DNA of 64,000 nt. It comes from Cytospora piceicola (Eukaryota; Ascomycota; Sordariomycetes; Diaporthales; Cytosporaceae). This document shows positions 34,051 to 46,500 of this stretch, one piece after another. Below the pieces are notes generated by a model. The model searched no databases, was not told the DNA's origin, and was given only the letters and a program-made list of their open reading frames with translations. The stretch is from assembly GCA_023375675.1 (NCBI GenBank), contig JALQBC010000004.1, forward strand, positions 1,488,001 to 1,552,000, in the 5' to 3' direction. The position numbers and the translations under genes were made by a program. Positions within the stretch are counted from its first letter, which is position 1. Each line of letters begins with the position of its first letter.

Positions 34051-34860
34051 CCTGACTTATCGTGCGGGACCTGACAGAACCAATTAGGCACACCTCACGA
34101 TCTTGCTTGCCCGCTGCGGCCAGGTACCGTCGTCACACCGAAACTGAACAATGCCAACATACATCCCTTTGGACAACTCTGATTGGGCGCACGGCGGAAT
34201 CTAGACGGGCCGCAGAAAGGGATGGATGGGCCATGGATCACCTGAGGCAACTACTTACAGAGGGAGGCCAGGGAGGCAAAGGAGGCCATATCAAGGGGCT
34301 GGCGGGGTGGTCAACCCATGGAAGAGGATCTGAATTCCTCCTGCCCAAGGGAGCAGCTGATCGACCCAGTGGCAACGAAACACAATCAATCTGTCAATCA
34401 ACGGCAACCAAGATTCATCAACACCAAACAGGTCAACCTTAATGGTAAACGAACAACACAGACGTAATATTTTTTTTTGCTTTTGCTCCAGAATATAGAA
34501 GATGCATGGATGGAATGCGACGAGAATCTTGTATGTACATATTGGTCTTCTAACGTTGTCAGACCACAATCTCCTCTTTCCCTTCCACAACGTCCTGAAC
34601 GTCTGAGCCCTCGGTTTGCTCAGGCAAACCTCGTGGCACCAATGACGGCCTCTTACACATGTGGCTGTCTTGGAAAGAGGGTGAACAGACAGAGACGGAC
34701 ACACGAAAAAAACATAGTCAGGTGGTCTGTAACCTGTCATGAGTGTCAAGCTGAGACCAGACAAGAAGACATAACCCCGCAGTTTTTTTTAATAATTCTT
34801 TTCTGTTTGTTTCAGACATGCTGATGAACCCTTCGACCCCAACAACCACCGACACGCCAC

Positions 34861-34898
34861 ACTGCCTGACTGCCTGACTGCCTGACTGCCTGACTGCC
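34861..34898. repeat. Tandem repeat (ACTGCCTG)n
   Basis: Four and three-quarter perfect copies of an 8-bp unit. Confidence 0.95.
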
Positions 34899-35153
34899 AA
34901 ACGTTGTTGGAGGGCCACCATCAGCATTTACCCTGTCTCACATGTCGTGCGTGTGCCGATAACACACTTTGATCCCGATAAGGGTCGTGTGCCGAGTGGG
35001 TGTGAAGCACAGGGGTCTAATGCAAAGAACAATGCAGGTACCAACGAGAAGCCCTCCAGGGCTGCCGGGAGGGGCAGGAAACGCATGGAACGAAAGAAAT
35101 GATGATACTATGTACATAAAATCCATTGGGAACCCAAACAAAGCATTATTACT

Positions 35154-35190
35154 ATAGGTACCTAGGTAGGTAAGTAAGTACCTAGGTAAT
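35154..35190. repeat. TACCTAGG/GGTA repeat tract
   Basis: TAGGTACCTAGGTAGGTAAG followed by TAAGTACCTAGGTAATT. Confidence 0.75.
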
Positions 35191-38100
35191 TAGCAGGGTC
35201 TGCGTAAGCTCAACGGGGGATGGCAGGAAGGCGGGGGAGCGCAAATGAGAAGATTCCGGCGACGCCCAGCCCGAGAAAGTCAGGGGGCAGCTGCAGGAAA
35301 GAAAGAGCGACGCCAAGCTTTTGAAACGTGTTTCAAGGATACACCCTCGACCAATGATAACGTCTTTCCCCCTTTTGTACCCCTGCCTCGTTTCTAGGAT
35401 CCATGTGGGGGTGCCCCTGCAAATCCCACCCGTTCATGTCACGGTCCCGATCTTCCAACCTTGGAAGGTTCAATGTTTCCAGCCTGCCAGCCCTTCAGTC
35501 TTTCGCCGCTGAGCATCCTGAGATGAAGTGAAGTGAAGTAAACCGGCAGTGGGCCAGCAGGCCAGTAGGTGCATCCGCAGTGCGAGGCGATGCTAATGCT
35601 GCGCCCGCCGAGTTCCGACCAACCAACCTTGAGCTCCATCTCCCAGCTTCGTGGCGGGCGGAACATCGAACGTCGCCCCGTCTGCCCATGTCCAATCCCT
35701 CAAGCCAACCAGCCCACATCGTGCCTACGTATCTCAACAGACTCACTACCCTTATGCTACCTATCCTCCAGAAGACTGGAGCAGACTGCACCAGTTGACC
35801 AGTTGACCGGTTAGTCGGCATTGTCGCACATAACCGGGTGTCTGACTCGAGATAAGCTGATCGATATTGAATACTTGAACCAATCGGTGAGTGATATCTC
35901 GATCAGGAATCAACCCTTTCTTACCACATCACTGTGTACTAAGTAAAGTTCAGGCGATCATCAGCCTCAGCAACGGTGCCCATGCGACCAATCTCGTAAC
36001 TTGCCGTCGCCAGCCTGGAGTGGTGCTTACCTGCACATAGGTCTTGTTGAGGGAGGGGGGGGGGAGAGCACATGTGGAGATTGAGTATAATTGCACCGAA
36101 ATGAACCCCTTGTCGCTTGCGCAACGGGGACATTGCCATTGTCCAACGATCTCACGACGTCACCACACCGCTCTACCCGGGTTCCCCGCTGTATGCCTGC
36201 CATATGGGCTAGACGGCACGACTGCCAGTGCACGTCCGATAGCGATGGACCTTCCAAGATCCCACCCAATACGGGGTGTGAATACGGGCTGTTTACGGGG
36301 TGATGATCGACGGGACAGCAACTAGCGCCAGGCACTGGATTTTGAGGCTCGGCGTTACCAACCTCCTGCTTCAAAGGAATGGGTTTGGCGGTGTTGTACT
36401 GCGAGTCGCTTGTGGCCCGGGAATTCATGGCATGAAGACAGGAGACGCCCTAGTAGGGAGTACGTTCATGCGCGGGGCCGGAAAGGTGGGCATCCCTTCG
36501 ACGCACAACATACGCCCTCTCCGGGGAATTGGTGCGTTACTTTAGGCTCATGATATACTGACACCACTGATATCCCCGCCCGTGGATGACCATGAGCGAG
36601 TGCTCAAGCCTGGGGCAGCAATCCTAGCCATCTTTTTTTGCGAGCAGGGGCAATAGTGCCCGTGACCAGGAACTTATGGCAAGTATCTAGGGCTTTTTGG
36701 CACGCATGGCTGGATATACCAACACATGTGGGAGACGTCGGGTGCCTGACTGGATGAGCCATCACAGAGGACTATGTCGTTGGAGCATGGCGCGTCGGAC
36801 CATGTCTTGATACGGCAAGTACCATTTGTGTGCCTTCAACGCGATCCTACCTCACACATACGAGGCCTCACGACTGTTATATTTCAGTGTCATCGTCCTT
36901 GCTCTTGACTGTGTAACAGGTTCAATTCAGCTTTCTGGGCAACAGGGTGAGGCCTACTCTCTGTAGTGCAGTTTCAGGTTGGCTCTTCCACCCAACAGAA
37001 ACCGTGCCGCAGGCATGACCCAGACCCAGGGACTGGATGGCCTCCCAGCTAGTACTGGGGGGCTAGTGAATCAGGCCAGCAGAAGCTCCCACTTGGATTG
37101 CAAGGATGGGTCATGAGGTGGCTGTCCGTATTTCCTGTTATATGCCTGTTATATGGACTATGCCACTTTGATCGTTCCTCCGATGAGAAGCTTAGGAGGG
37201 GGGGACTCTCGGCACTGGGCCCTTTGAAGGAACAATCGCTATAGGTTCCGACTCGGATGGTAACGAAAAGGCTCACCATCCTACAGCGTGTGGGCTACCA
37301 AGTACCTAGTGGAGGCAGTTGGCAGTCAAGATCACAAAGGCAAGAGTACTTTGACAAGACAACGTTGGAGTGCAATGACTGCCACCTCAATCCCCCGTTT
37401 ACCGAGCCTTCTGACCCACGATACATTGCGGAAGCCCGTTTCAAGAGCCATGTTACATATATAGTTTATGGGACATGACACAAGGCCCTGGGAGGCATGC
37501 ACGAACGGGAAGATGGCCGTCGTGGACGGGATACACAAGCTAGGCTGCTGCGAAGTCTCGGGGACACGTTGTACATGTTTGAGGCGCATTGGAGTATACC
37601 GTGTACGGACAGGGGCTTCCAATACGAGTTGTGGGCATGATTTCTTGCGTATCTCATCCTCAAGCCGTCAGCGGCGTATAGCATGGACAAGTTGGTCTGA
37701 TCATACCAGCTAGGCAAAGCTCTGACGTCCAAGGCTGGACGGTCTCTACAGCAATTCACTAGAGTTTGACGAACCAACACATCAATGATAGTTCTGGGAA
37801 TGTATTGTCGACTCGGAGTATGATTGATCACAAGCCCATCCGCAGTCGTTTTTCAGGTTAGCATATAGCCGTTTCTAGAAGCCAGACGACTCTGTAACGG
37901 CGAACTATAGGTGCTATAGCTACCTAGGTATATGCCTTCATGTTCGAAGTACAAGTAAAGGAGGCAGGGAAATTTGTCAGACTTGTTCTGGGCTAATGTC
38001 AGTATACCTTACAAATTGAATTCAATATAATTATAGAAACACACACTTCAAACATCACTTGCGTGTTATTGTTATTAGACATATTACTATACCCAAGTAG

Positions 38101-38253
38101 TAGTACTATTTAATATAGTACGATCTACCGGGGGTCTCCTTCGCCCTGCAGTCGACTAACTATATAATAACCAACTATATAGTTGCTAGCTACCTTTACA
38201 CAAGCAAAAAGCAATTCCTTGATAAGATTAATAAGGACTACGAACAAAAAGAC

Positions 38254-38325
38254 AGGAACGATCCAGGGTCGAACTGGAGACCTTCAGATTTGCAATCTAC
38301 CGCTCTACCACTGAGCTACCGCTCC
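38254..38325 (-). tRNA. tRNA-Cys (GCA)
   Basis: The reverse complement forms a cloverleaf of 72 nt without intron. The acceptor stem is GGAGCGG with TCGTTCC, discriminator T. The D arm is GCTCAGTGGTAGAGC. The anticodon loop TTGCAAA gives anticodon GCA (Cys). The T arm contains GTTCGACCC. The first pair of the anticodon stem is a G-A mismatch; the other stems are sound. It stands alone in AT-rich sequence. Confidence 0.93.
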
Positions 38326-39130
38326 TATAAGGAGGCATTGTTCCAGAGATGAGAGCAGGGATTACCGCTCTCACTTGCTGAACTGCTAATTATTTTTGCT
38401 TTTATATAGCTCTGTCTAGCAGACCTCGGCCTCTTCTTATGTTCTAAAACCCGGCTATATAGGGTACTGTAGTAATAGAGATAGTTTAAACTAAATGACT
38501 TGCTAAAGCGAATTATAGGACTGCCGGACTTTTCCCGTTCCTATTAAGATGTTGTATACATATAGAAATGGCGGTTTTATATATTATAAGGCAGCTATAT
38601 CAACCTAAGGGTGCTAGGTAGGCGGATAATGTCTTAATTTCAATGAGCCTTCCTATAGTGATAACACTTTGCCTTATACTTTAAGCAGCCTTAGTTTTAA
38701 ATTTTAAAATCTGAGTAGGTTCTAATATCTGGATTTAAGAAAGACTTTTCAAAGATTCTCAGAAAGAGATAAACATGCTTGAGATCTTAATAGGCTACTA
38801 TGTACCTACCGTGTAGGTACATTCGTAAGCCCTTGAACATCACTAACCCTGACCCTATTCTCAGATTCCTGACGGAATATACTCCGTTCACTCAGTATAG
38901 GTGTATCTATTGATATGCATTGTAACGACTCTACTGTCTTCAGTCGTTCTGCCAAGAGGACACAGCGCTTTAAACTGCCATACCCATACCCGTGTGACAG
39001 TAGGAAATTCCCAATCCTCCGTTCACAATCATCAAAGAAGAAACGTGTCTGGCCACTGCTCAAAGACAACAAAACGTACTCATTCCCCTCACCCACAAAC
39101 TGCTGATTACCATCATCTACCACATACATC
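38326..39130. other. AT-rich intergenic DNA, promoter of the next gene
   Basis: Sequence to about 38790 is AT-rich and TA-dinucleotide-rich, milder than the right-hand RIP block. It could be an old repeat remnant beside the tRNA. From 38900 it becomes an ordinary leader. Confidence 0.45.
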
Positions 39131-40633
39131 ATGGACAATCGGATCAGATCGTTCATGCGGGTCATTCGCAAGCTCGACAACGCCGACGAGCTGATCCAAC
39201 GTTTTCCGGAGTGGGAGAGATCCGCCCTCTCCCAAGATGCAGCCTCGTCGTCACTTGCTCCCCAGGACCAGCGGCGCATCCTCGACTTTCCAGATGCCGA
39301 GACCCAAGCGGCCAACATTGCAAAGTCGTCCACGCTCGGCAAGGAGGACCTGCTCAGGCGCGCAGCCGAAACGCCCACGCAGCTATCCGCCACAGAGGCC
39401 TCCCTCCTCAAGGGCCGCTACTGGCTGGATATCTCGCCAGACGAGGTGCGCGAGTTCTTGTCGGCGGACGGGCTGATTACGGGGCCCCGTCGGGTCTCCG
39501 AGGAGGACCACAGGGCAGCCGGGAAGCGCCTCGAGGCGGTGCGCCAGCTGTTCTATGCGGAAAACGAGGAGAAAGCCATGGAAAATGCATTGGCTGAACA
39601 CTGGCGTCATGAAGACGATGCGTGGCGAGCGAGGCAGAAACAGGAGGCCGAAAGGCGCTTGCCCCTGGCCTTTCCGTGGGTCAGGCGCCTATGGGAGGAG
39701 GACAAGGGCGAGAAGCCTTGGGGGTATGGCATCTTCGTCGACCCGGAATCATGTGTCGACGACGAAGAGTATGAGTCGTACTCGTGTCGACGAGATGGTG
39801 TTTTATTCCATGCTGTCGGTGCGATCGGGGCTGAGGGTACTCCTATCAGTCACATGCGGCAAATGCAATGGCTAGATTGGCCCACGAGCGCCACTGCAGA
39901 CGGCGGGGAGAAGGAAGGCGGCAGTCAAGCCATCCAACAAAGCGACAGCGAGGAGGACAGCAATAACCCGGCAGCCGGTAAAGTCCGCCTAATCAAGGAC
40001 ATATTCAGGGAAAAAGAGGAGGAAACTGAAGAGGAGGAGATCGACGAGAAACGCGTTGCCAAGTTCAAGCATTTGCGTCAACACTTCAAGTCCATTCGAG
40101 ACCGAGCGACCAAGAGCCAGAGACGGGAACAGGCCGCCTCAAGCGAAACTACACAAGCAGAAAGCGGTGGGTTAATTGACGGCATGCTTCAGAACGTGTT
40201 CTTGGTGGTCGACAAGTGCAGCGTCGCGTCAGTGCTTTATAAATTTGGAGCGGTCGATGATATGTGGCTTTGGGCGGTTGACCCCGACTACGATGATGCG
40301 AACGATGCGTCTGCCACTGCTGCTGCCGCCACCACTGAGGGATCGACGTCGACAGAGACACCTAAAAGTTACAGAGGCTTCATGCGTGTACGGTTGCAGC
40401 AGATCGTCAACAAATTCTACGATGCGCGGCGTTTCCACGAGGATGATTACCCGATGACGAAGCTCTGGGAAGCGGCTCAGAAGAGTAAATACCACGCTTT
40501 TGTCTCAACCAAGGACGACGAGGCGCGGAGCTGGAAGATGGACATGTTTGTGGGGAGTCTCATGAGGGCGCAGCCACCACGGATTGTATATGGACCAAAG
40601 CCAGTAGTACCAGCGGAGACCGGTGCTTCATAA
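39131..40633 (+). CDS. Unrecognised 500-residue fungal protein
   Basis: An intronless frame with good codon structure throughout. I do not recognise the family. The protein is hydrophilic, rich in charged residues and Trp, with no signal peptide or membrane segment. Residues 1-40 (IRSFMRVIRKLDNADELIQ) and 140-175 (EKAMENALAEHWRHEDDAWR) are likely helical. Residues 270-345 are acidic then basic (EEDSNN, EEETEEEEIDEKR), a probable linker. The C-terminal part holds hydrophobic strands (LQNVFLVVDKCSVASVLYKFG, MWLWAVDPDYD) and ends with RIVYGPKPVVPAETGAS. It could be an orphan or lineage-expanded protein. The AT-rich DNA on both sides and the LysM pseudogene downstream place it in an accessory-looking stretch. 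Function unknown. Confidence 0.8.
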   Translation: MDNRIRSFMRVIRKLDNADELIQRFPEWERSALSQDAASSSLAPQDQRRILDFPDAETQAANIAKSSTLGKEDLLRRAAETPTQLSATEASLLKGRYWLDISPDEVREFLSADGLITGPRRVSEEDHRAAGKRLEAVRQLFYAENEEKAMENALAEHWRHEDDAWRARQKQEAERRLPLAFPWVRRLWEEDKGEKPWGYGIFVDPESCVDDEEYESYSCRRDGVLFHAVGAIGAEGTPISHMRQMQWLDWPTSATADGGEKEGGSQAIQQSDSEEDSNNPAAGKVRLIKDIFREKEEETEEEEIDEKRVAKFKHLRQHFKSIRDRATKSQRREQAASSETTQAESGGLIDGMLQNVFLVVDKCSVASVLYKFGAVDDMWLWAVDPDYDDANDASATAAAATTEGSTSTETPKSYRGFMRVRLQQIVNKFYDARRFHEDDYPMTKLWEAAQKSKYHAFVSTKDDEARSWKMDMFVGSLMRAQPPRIVYGPKPVVPAETGAS

Positions 40634-41694
40634 GGGTCATAAATTCGTCAGGATTCTCAGGCCCTTCACACTACTGTATTTTCACTGTTGAAGTCAGTTC
40701 AGATGACCTATATTTCATAACGAGTGTGTACACATTTGATTCAGAATACCAGGAAAGCACATAGAAAAGCAGAACAACGGACATGGAAATCGATTTTGAC
40801 TTGGCAAGTATTGATATATCACCTGTAGGATTATAATGAGACTTAGGGTGGAATGACAGGATATGTCGTGTTCTGCCTACTATGTGAAAGGGGTTTTACA
40901 GGATGATGATGGAAGGGCGATCATGATCATAGCCGTACCGTAACTCCGAGCCTAACATGTACCTGAGTACGATTTGTTGGTTGGTAGCAATAATTACAGG
41001 GCGGCGTATGATGTGCAGGCTGTTCAACAACACCTCTACCACAACAGGATAATCAATATTGATAATACAGGTGCAGTACCAAGCAGTTTACTCCAGCGGG
41101 AAGGAGTCGGGAATGTGCCCAACTATTTATCTGCGAGAGGCACTGTTCCTTACTTGCAGCTGGTTCTTATATACCCATGTATAGGGGATCCGAGATGTAC
41201 TGTGTGAGCGGTGCTTGTGAAGACTTGCATTACAGTCCGCGGTTGAATTCTAGGCTCAACAATATCTGTGACTAAGGTACGTAGAGACAAGACCTTCCAC
41301 AAACTCGGGCGGTCTGGTGTATAGTTCCCTTAGGCAATACTCCTGTGATACCTTTTCTACTTCAAATCTAATCCGCTGGGGATGATAACAGCTCCAAAAT
41401 GAATAAGGGTATCGAAGGGCACCTGTATGCAACTAGATACAGGCAAGCCTTGTTATCGTGAAAACAGAACTACCTTCCGAGAATGATTTCTTTTTTGAAC
41501 CCACGACTAATAATATATAATCAGTATCAAAAGCAAGCATTGTTTCTAATGCCAGGCGTAATACTGCCCAGGCGGAAATACATTACCACAGATAATTATC
41601 TACAAGGTTTAGAATAACAACTAGCCCACATGATATTCACCTTAACGCAAATACCTCTCATGTACGTACACTCATCAGATCCTGTCCCTATGCA
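40634..41694. other. Intergenic, nothing recognised
   Basis: Moderately AT-rich; only a 77-codon frame (40974-41207) without features. It is the gap between a plus-strand gene and the converging pseudogene. Confidence 0.5.
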
Positions 41695-43003
41695 ATACAC
41701 ATACCCTGCCCACAGCCCCTAATACTCGCCGGCCGTTGTATTCAAGGCCGGGTTTAGCTGATACAAACAGGCGAGAGAGATGCCAGTATTGGTCGCCATA
41801 TTGTAGCAGTAGACGCCAGCCGACTGAAGCATCTAATCGTCGTAGTCGGCAGGTGGGCCCGTCTGGGTGGGGCCCGGCGCTGTTGCCAACGACACGGTGG
41901 CAGCCGCTGCGGTGGTAGAGGTTATTGGGGCGGATGTGATGGTGCTACCAGACGTCCCCGTTGCCGTTGTCGTTGCCGTTGTTGCCGAGGTGTGCTGATG
42001 TCGATATTCCACTATACCAGCTGGGCGATGGAGAAGGCGCCGTCGGATTCCCGGTCAGGTCCCAGCACGTGTCTTTCTGCTGCGCGGTATAGACATCGCA
42101 TGTGTACGGCATGCAGAGCGAGGTGCCAGCCGTGGGGAAGTCGGTGCATCCGGACTCGAGATTGTTGAAGTAGAGCATCTCGCTAGTAGAGCCCTTTTGG
42201 GCGATGCTAATCAAGTGGCAGTCATCGCCTGCTTGAACTGTGTAGCTGCTGGCACAGGAGCTGGACGGCCGTAGCAGATGCCGTCGTTGTGGCCGTAGGC
42301 GTGGCCGTTGCGTTGATGTAGAGCGGTGCCAGAGAAGTCACAGCGTACCCCGTGGCCTGGTAAGACGACGGCACGGACGAGAAGTTGGATGCGAGCTCGT
42401 CATCGTAAACCATGGCACTGCCCAGTTGCAGCTGGTACGTCCCGAGCACGCAGTCGCTGCAGGCCTCGTCAGAAGAGTATCGGCTCGCCCACGAGTCGAA
42501 GATTGGCTGGTAGAAGTCCCCCGTGGTTGCGTCGCGGCGGCACGTGTGGTGAGTTGTATGCCCAAATCAGCACGCCGATGGTGGCCGTGATGGAACATGT
42601 CATCCCTTCGACTACCATAACTTCGGAGAAACATGCGTCTTCTTGAGTATTGCGCAGTGAGTCAAGAGAATACAGGCAATCCGAGTTGCAGAGTTCCGTC
42701 AAGTCACCGCTGCTAAGGAATCAGTCTCCGAAGGCAATGCTGGAGAGGTTCCTGTCACAGGTGGCTTCAGTCGTAAACGTTGAACTGTCATAGAGTATTA
42801 GCGACGTCCCACGTTCTGAGTCTCATGTTGCGGGCTGACAGACGGGGGAGTCTCACTTGCAGCCATCGGAAATAGTGGCCGGCGCAGGTATGGAGACGAA
42901 AATGCTCGCCTCCGAGTTGTTGCTTCCCACAAAGATCTGCCCAGCGGCAAAGGAGAGCAGGCTTGAGCCGTTGCCAGTAACGAGGACCTCAAAGAGGGCA
43001 TTA
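41695..43003 (-). pseudogene. Broken LysM (CBM50) domain protein gene
   Basis: Read on the minus strand, pieces of one LysM protein follow in order. They are NALFEVLVTGNGSSLL, SEASIFVSIPAPATISDGC, a normal 72-nt intron (42785-42856), CDRNLSSIAFGD, LTELCNSDCLYSLDSL, CRRDATTGDFYQPIFDSWAS, CVLGTYQLQLGSAM, the LysM core SYTVQAGDDCHLISIAQ and following, and a C-terminal SAGVYCYNMATNTGISLAC piece. LysM domains bind chitin and relatives. The gene is disabled. In-frame stops occur at 42721-42723, 42012-42014, 41833-41835 and 41719-41721. Frameshifts occur near 42545-42556, 42258-42270 and 42041-42056. No intron can explain these, because the frames change within conserved sequence. The upstream end is ill-defined and may extend past 43003. 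Loss is advanced but homology is still clear, so decay is fairly recent. Confidence 0.8.
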
Positions 43004-43528
43004 TGAGACCGACGACTACAGGTGAATCTCAAGAAGATTCTGAAGAAGCACGGTCAAGTGGGACGGGAAACCTCTGCCTCTCATTATGAACACGAAGAAA
43101 GGTACGGTGCGAGACTCGTCGCTAAAAGTTTTCGTACAAAACGAATCATGCGAACACACTTCCTATATCTCGGCAAGAATCAAGATTCTTTCGCAGCCGG
43201 ATGGGGACGGTACCTGCATCTGCCAATGCCTCCCGGCTGTGATGGTCAGGTATGTAAGCCCCCCAACAGAGCCTCATTCCGGAGCCATGTCGGTTCGGTA
43301 AGATTTGCTTCAGTCTCCAGTGGGAAACCCCTAAATCGTATCTATGCCCAACGCCATCGCAGATGACCGAATCTATTAAGACTAATTCAGTCCTCGAATA
43401 TGCTTGGGCGCACGTGCATGCATGCCTCGAGTAAAATCATCTCACTAACGCCTTTTTGTTTTGCCAAAATGCCTATCGGATGACCACTCATGAACATTTC
43501 CGGTCCCCTTTCTTCCCGCCCTTGATAT
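43004..43528. other. Intergenic
   Basis: Upstream flank of the LysM pseudogene and 3' flank of the UIM gene. The plus-strand frame 43022-43366 is not supported. Confidence 0.5.
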
Positions 43529-46500
43529 CTACTTGTAGTAGTCCTCCGGGTTCGCGTCCACCACCTCCAGGCTCCCGTCGATCTCCATGGCCTGGTCCAA
43601 GATCGAGGCCCTCTTGTCGACAACGGCGTCGTTCGGCCGCCGAGCGATAAAAGGGGACACGGGCGTCGCGCGCTCCTGCATCTCCGGGCCCCTCTTATCC
43701 GCCGGTGTTTCCTCCGTCATGGGCTGGTCGTTCAGGGAGATGTTAGCCAGCCGCTCTGACGACCTCCTCAGCCCTGGAGAACCGTGCTCGCTCCTGTCTT
43801 CCTTGGCCGACATGGGAGGCGAGGGCGGGGCACCGCCGAAGGCCGCCACGAGCTCGGCCGAGGGAGGGGCGCCCGTACCAGCCAAGGCCGCCGCCCACTC
43901 GGATGAGGCCTGTGGCTGCACATCTCCCAGCTCGGTGCCCAGGCCATCGCCGAATTGGAAGGGGTCGTCCTCGAGTCCATGCTCACTCAACAAGGCCGCC
44001 CGTTCCTCGACGTCACTGAAGTCTCCCATGGAGGCTCGATTTGTGCCCATCGAGTCAATGCTGTCGCTCCTGTGTCTCTTTGGGGGAGATCGAGGCGACT
44101 GCGGTGCGTTTCGCTTCTTTTCCGTAGGTGTGGGCTCCTCCAGCAGCTCCTGCTTGAAGAGGCGGTTGTCGAATTTGATGAAAGTCTGTAGATTGTCAGT
44201 ACACTAGGAAGGCAAACTAGAAATTGTGTCGAGACGCCAGAACATGGTATGGTAATGGTAAGACACCTAGAGGTGAAGATATGGGGCCTAAAACTTACCT
44301 GAAGCGCGCTGGACAGGGGCCAGAGCTCTTCATCAAGAGCTCTGTCCGTGGCGTAGACGAGTATCGGTGCTTTAGAACCGTCTGTGTCGACTTCGGTGAA
44401 CATCGCCTCTTGGACCTTCTCGAATACCGTAGCCTCTTGCTTAACGGGCTTCTCGTCACCAGCTACCCAGGAGATCCTCCACCACTGGTCAATCTTCTCG
44501 CCCGCGTTCTCCGACCCAAATGGTTCGGCCGCTCTTCGCCTGCACATATACACGACCTCAGGCGATGTGATTACTCCTCGCAGTGTGTACTTGTTCGTCG
44601 GATTCAGTGTCGGGTCATCGCTGGGGGCGGTTAAGACCTTGCTCATCTCCTTGAGCATAGCGCAGCATGCTTCTTTTTCCGCTTTGAGGCCTGCGAAGGT
44701 ATTAGATTTCGAAAGAAAAAACATCCACATATTTGAACTTACAGGCCAGCTGTCGGTCTATTTGCGCCAACCTGCGCTTCGCCAGCTGCATCTCAGCCTC
44801 GAAATGCTTCATCATCTCGTCTTCTTCCTCGTTAAGCTCGGCCAGGTGGATCAGCTGCTTCGGCAGATACGGTATCTCATCCTTCGAACCGATCGACTCT
44901 TCATACTTTCTCCACAGCGCCTTGGCCTTCACATGCCAGATCTGGTTCTCGACCTTCTCGATCACTTTGTTGATCATGACGGCTTTGTCATGCTCGACCC
45001 ACATGTTCTTGGGATCGTGCCACTTCGTTATTCTCTTCTCCGCAACTTTGGCTCTCTTTAAGGCTTCCCAGACTCGATACATGTTTTTCTTCATGGTGCG
45101 CGCCGTCTCGAGGTTCGCCTCAAGGTACCTGTCAATGTAGAATGTCTCTGGGATCTCAATGCGGTGATCCTCAAGTTTGATTCGCAGTGTTAGCACCTCG
45201 GCCGGCCGTTCCACGTAGCCGAGTCGTACTGATTCCTCCTCTGGAAATGCAGAAAGCTCGGTCTCCTGGTTCAGCCATAGTACGGCATCCCACAGGTTAT
45301 AGAGACTTTCCAGAACTTCGGAGAGCTCGTTGGGGACATTAAACTCCAAGATGCCGACCTCAGTTGTCGTAGGTCCCTCCACATCTGATTCCAGCTGCAA
45401 AAGGTTCCAAGCGGTGAAGTTGAGTGGTGGCTCAGTCTTGCTGTACAAGCTCTGATACAGTCTGACGACATGGTCGCCCCATATATTTTTCATCAGGGGA
45501 CTCTCGCACAGCAAGTCAGCGGTGCCGTAGCTACGTTCCGTTGCGTCGAGAACGGCCATTAGCCGCTGGAGTTCGTCCACAAGCTTCACGTTCTGACCGT
45601 TCGTCGGCCACGCCGCAGCAGCATCATCGGCCAACTCGCTCTCGGTCGCAAAGATGGGGTCACCCTTCCACCAGGCCTTGTTGTTGCCATACGATCCCGA
45701 CTGAGGAGGGTGCAAGCTACCTAATGAGAGGAAGAAGTTTCTTGCTGCAGGTATGTCATGGTTGATCATCAGCAAGGGTCCAAGGCGATGTCTCTGTATG
45801 CCTTGCTGGCGGCATGCGAGAAAGACCGGCGCCTCAGGATCCCGTCTCCTTGCTGATGGCGGCGGGTCGGATGCCTCCTTGTTTACACGAACCATGGCCC
45901 ACTGGTCGTTATCGTAATTCTCCCTGCTGGCTGGTCCGAAGAAGGGCAGGCTCGTGTCGGCGACATTCATGACGCCGCTTTCTTGTGGGGTGACACCGCC
46001 GGAGACGACGTTACTGGCGGATTCGAGGAGGGCTCGGTGCAGATCATCGTCATATTGTTGCTGGGTCGTGGGAGCACCTGCTAAGGAGTTAGCCTCTTCA
46101 ACCCATGGCCCAGATCTAATTCAAATGCTGGGGGCGAGAGATGGGGGGAGGGGGTTGGGCATAGGGCTTAGAAATAGCAGCATGTCGAAACCAAAGCATG
46201 GCATAACAGTACCAACTGTGTAATCCGTCGCCCAGTCCACCATCTTACCCAGTGGAGACCTGTTTTTCGTTCGAGAAGGCGGTCTTGACGGAGCAGAAAG
46301 AGCCCCAGTCGGCCCCCAGTCACTGCCGTTGGGAGGATATTGGTCGGGCCCTTGGACGGCGAAGCTTGGGACATTGGAGCCATCTCTTTCTGCCATGAAC
46401 TGCCCCTCGTCCCATGAATATTTGGACCTGAATGTATCTTCGCCCGTGAACCATATGTCTGCCACCTTTGAGATATCGCCGTTGTTGTCCTTGAGGGCTC

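Larger units (their letters stand above)
31690..38253. other. 6.5-kb gene desert
   Basis: I find no supported protein gene. Frames of 60-157 codons occur on both strands but overlap and lack domains or codon bias. The first 1 kb is probably the DUF1996 promoter. Elsewhere there are TACCTAGG-type repeats (33960-34050, 35154-35190), an 8-bp ACTGCCTG tandem repeat (34861-34898), and AT-rich sequence from about 37990. It may hold non-coding transcripts or eroded repeats that I cannot identify. Confidence 0.5.

Noticed and set aside
34291..34824. 157-codon minus and 115-codon plus frames in the gene desert
   Set aside because: They overlap each other on opposite strands and neither has a domain or credible context.
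41695..43003. Treating the LysM locus as an intact multi-intron gene
   Set aside because: The frame changes and stops fall within conserved sequence. Removing them as introns would delete family residues and lacks GT-AG pairs of plausible size.
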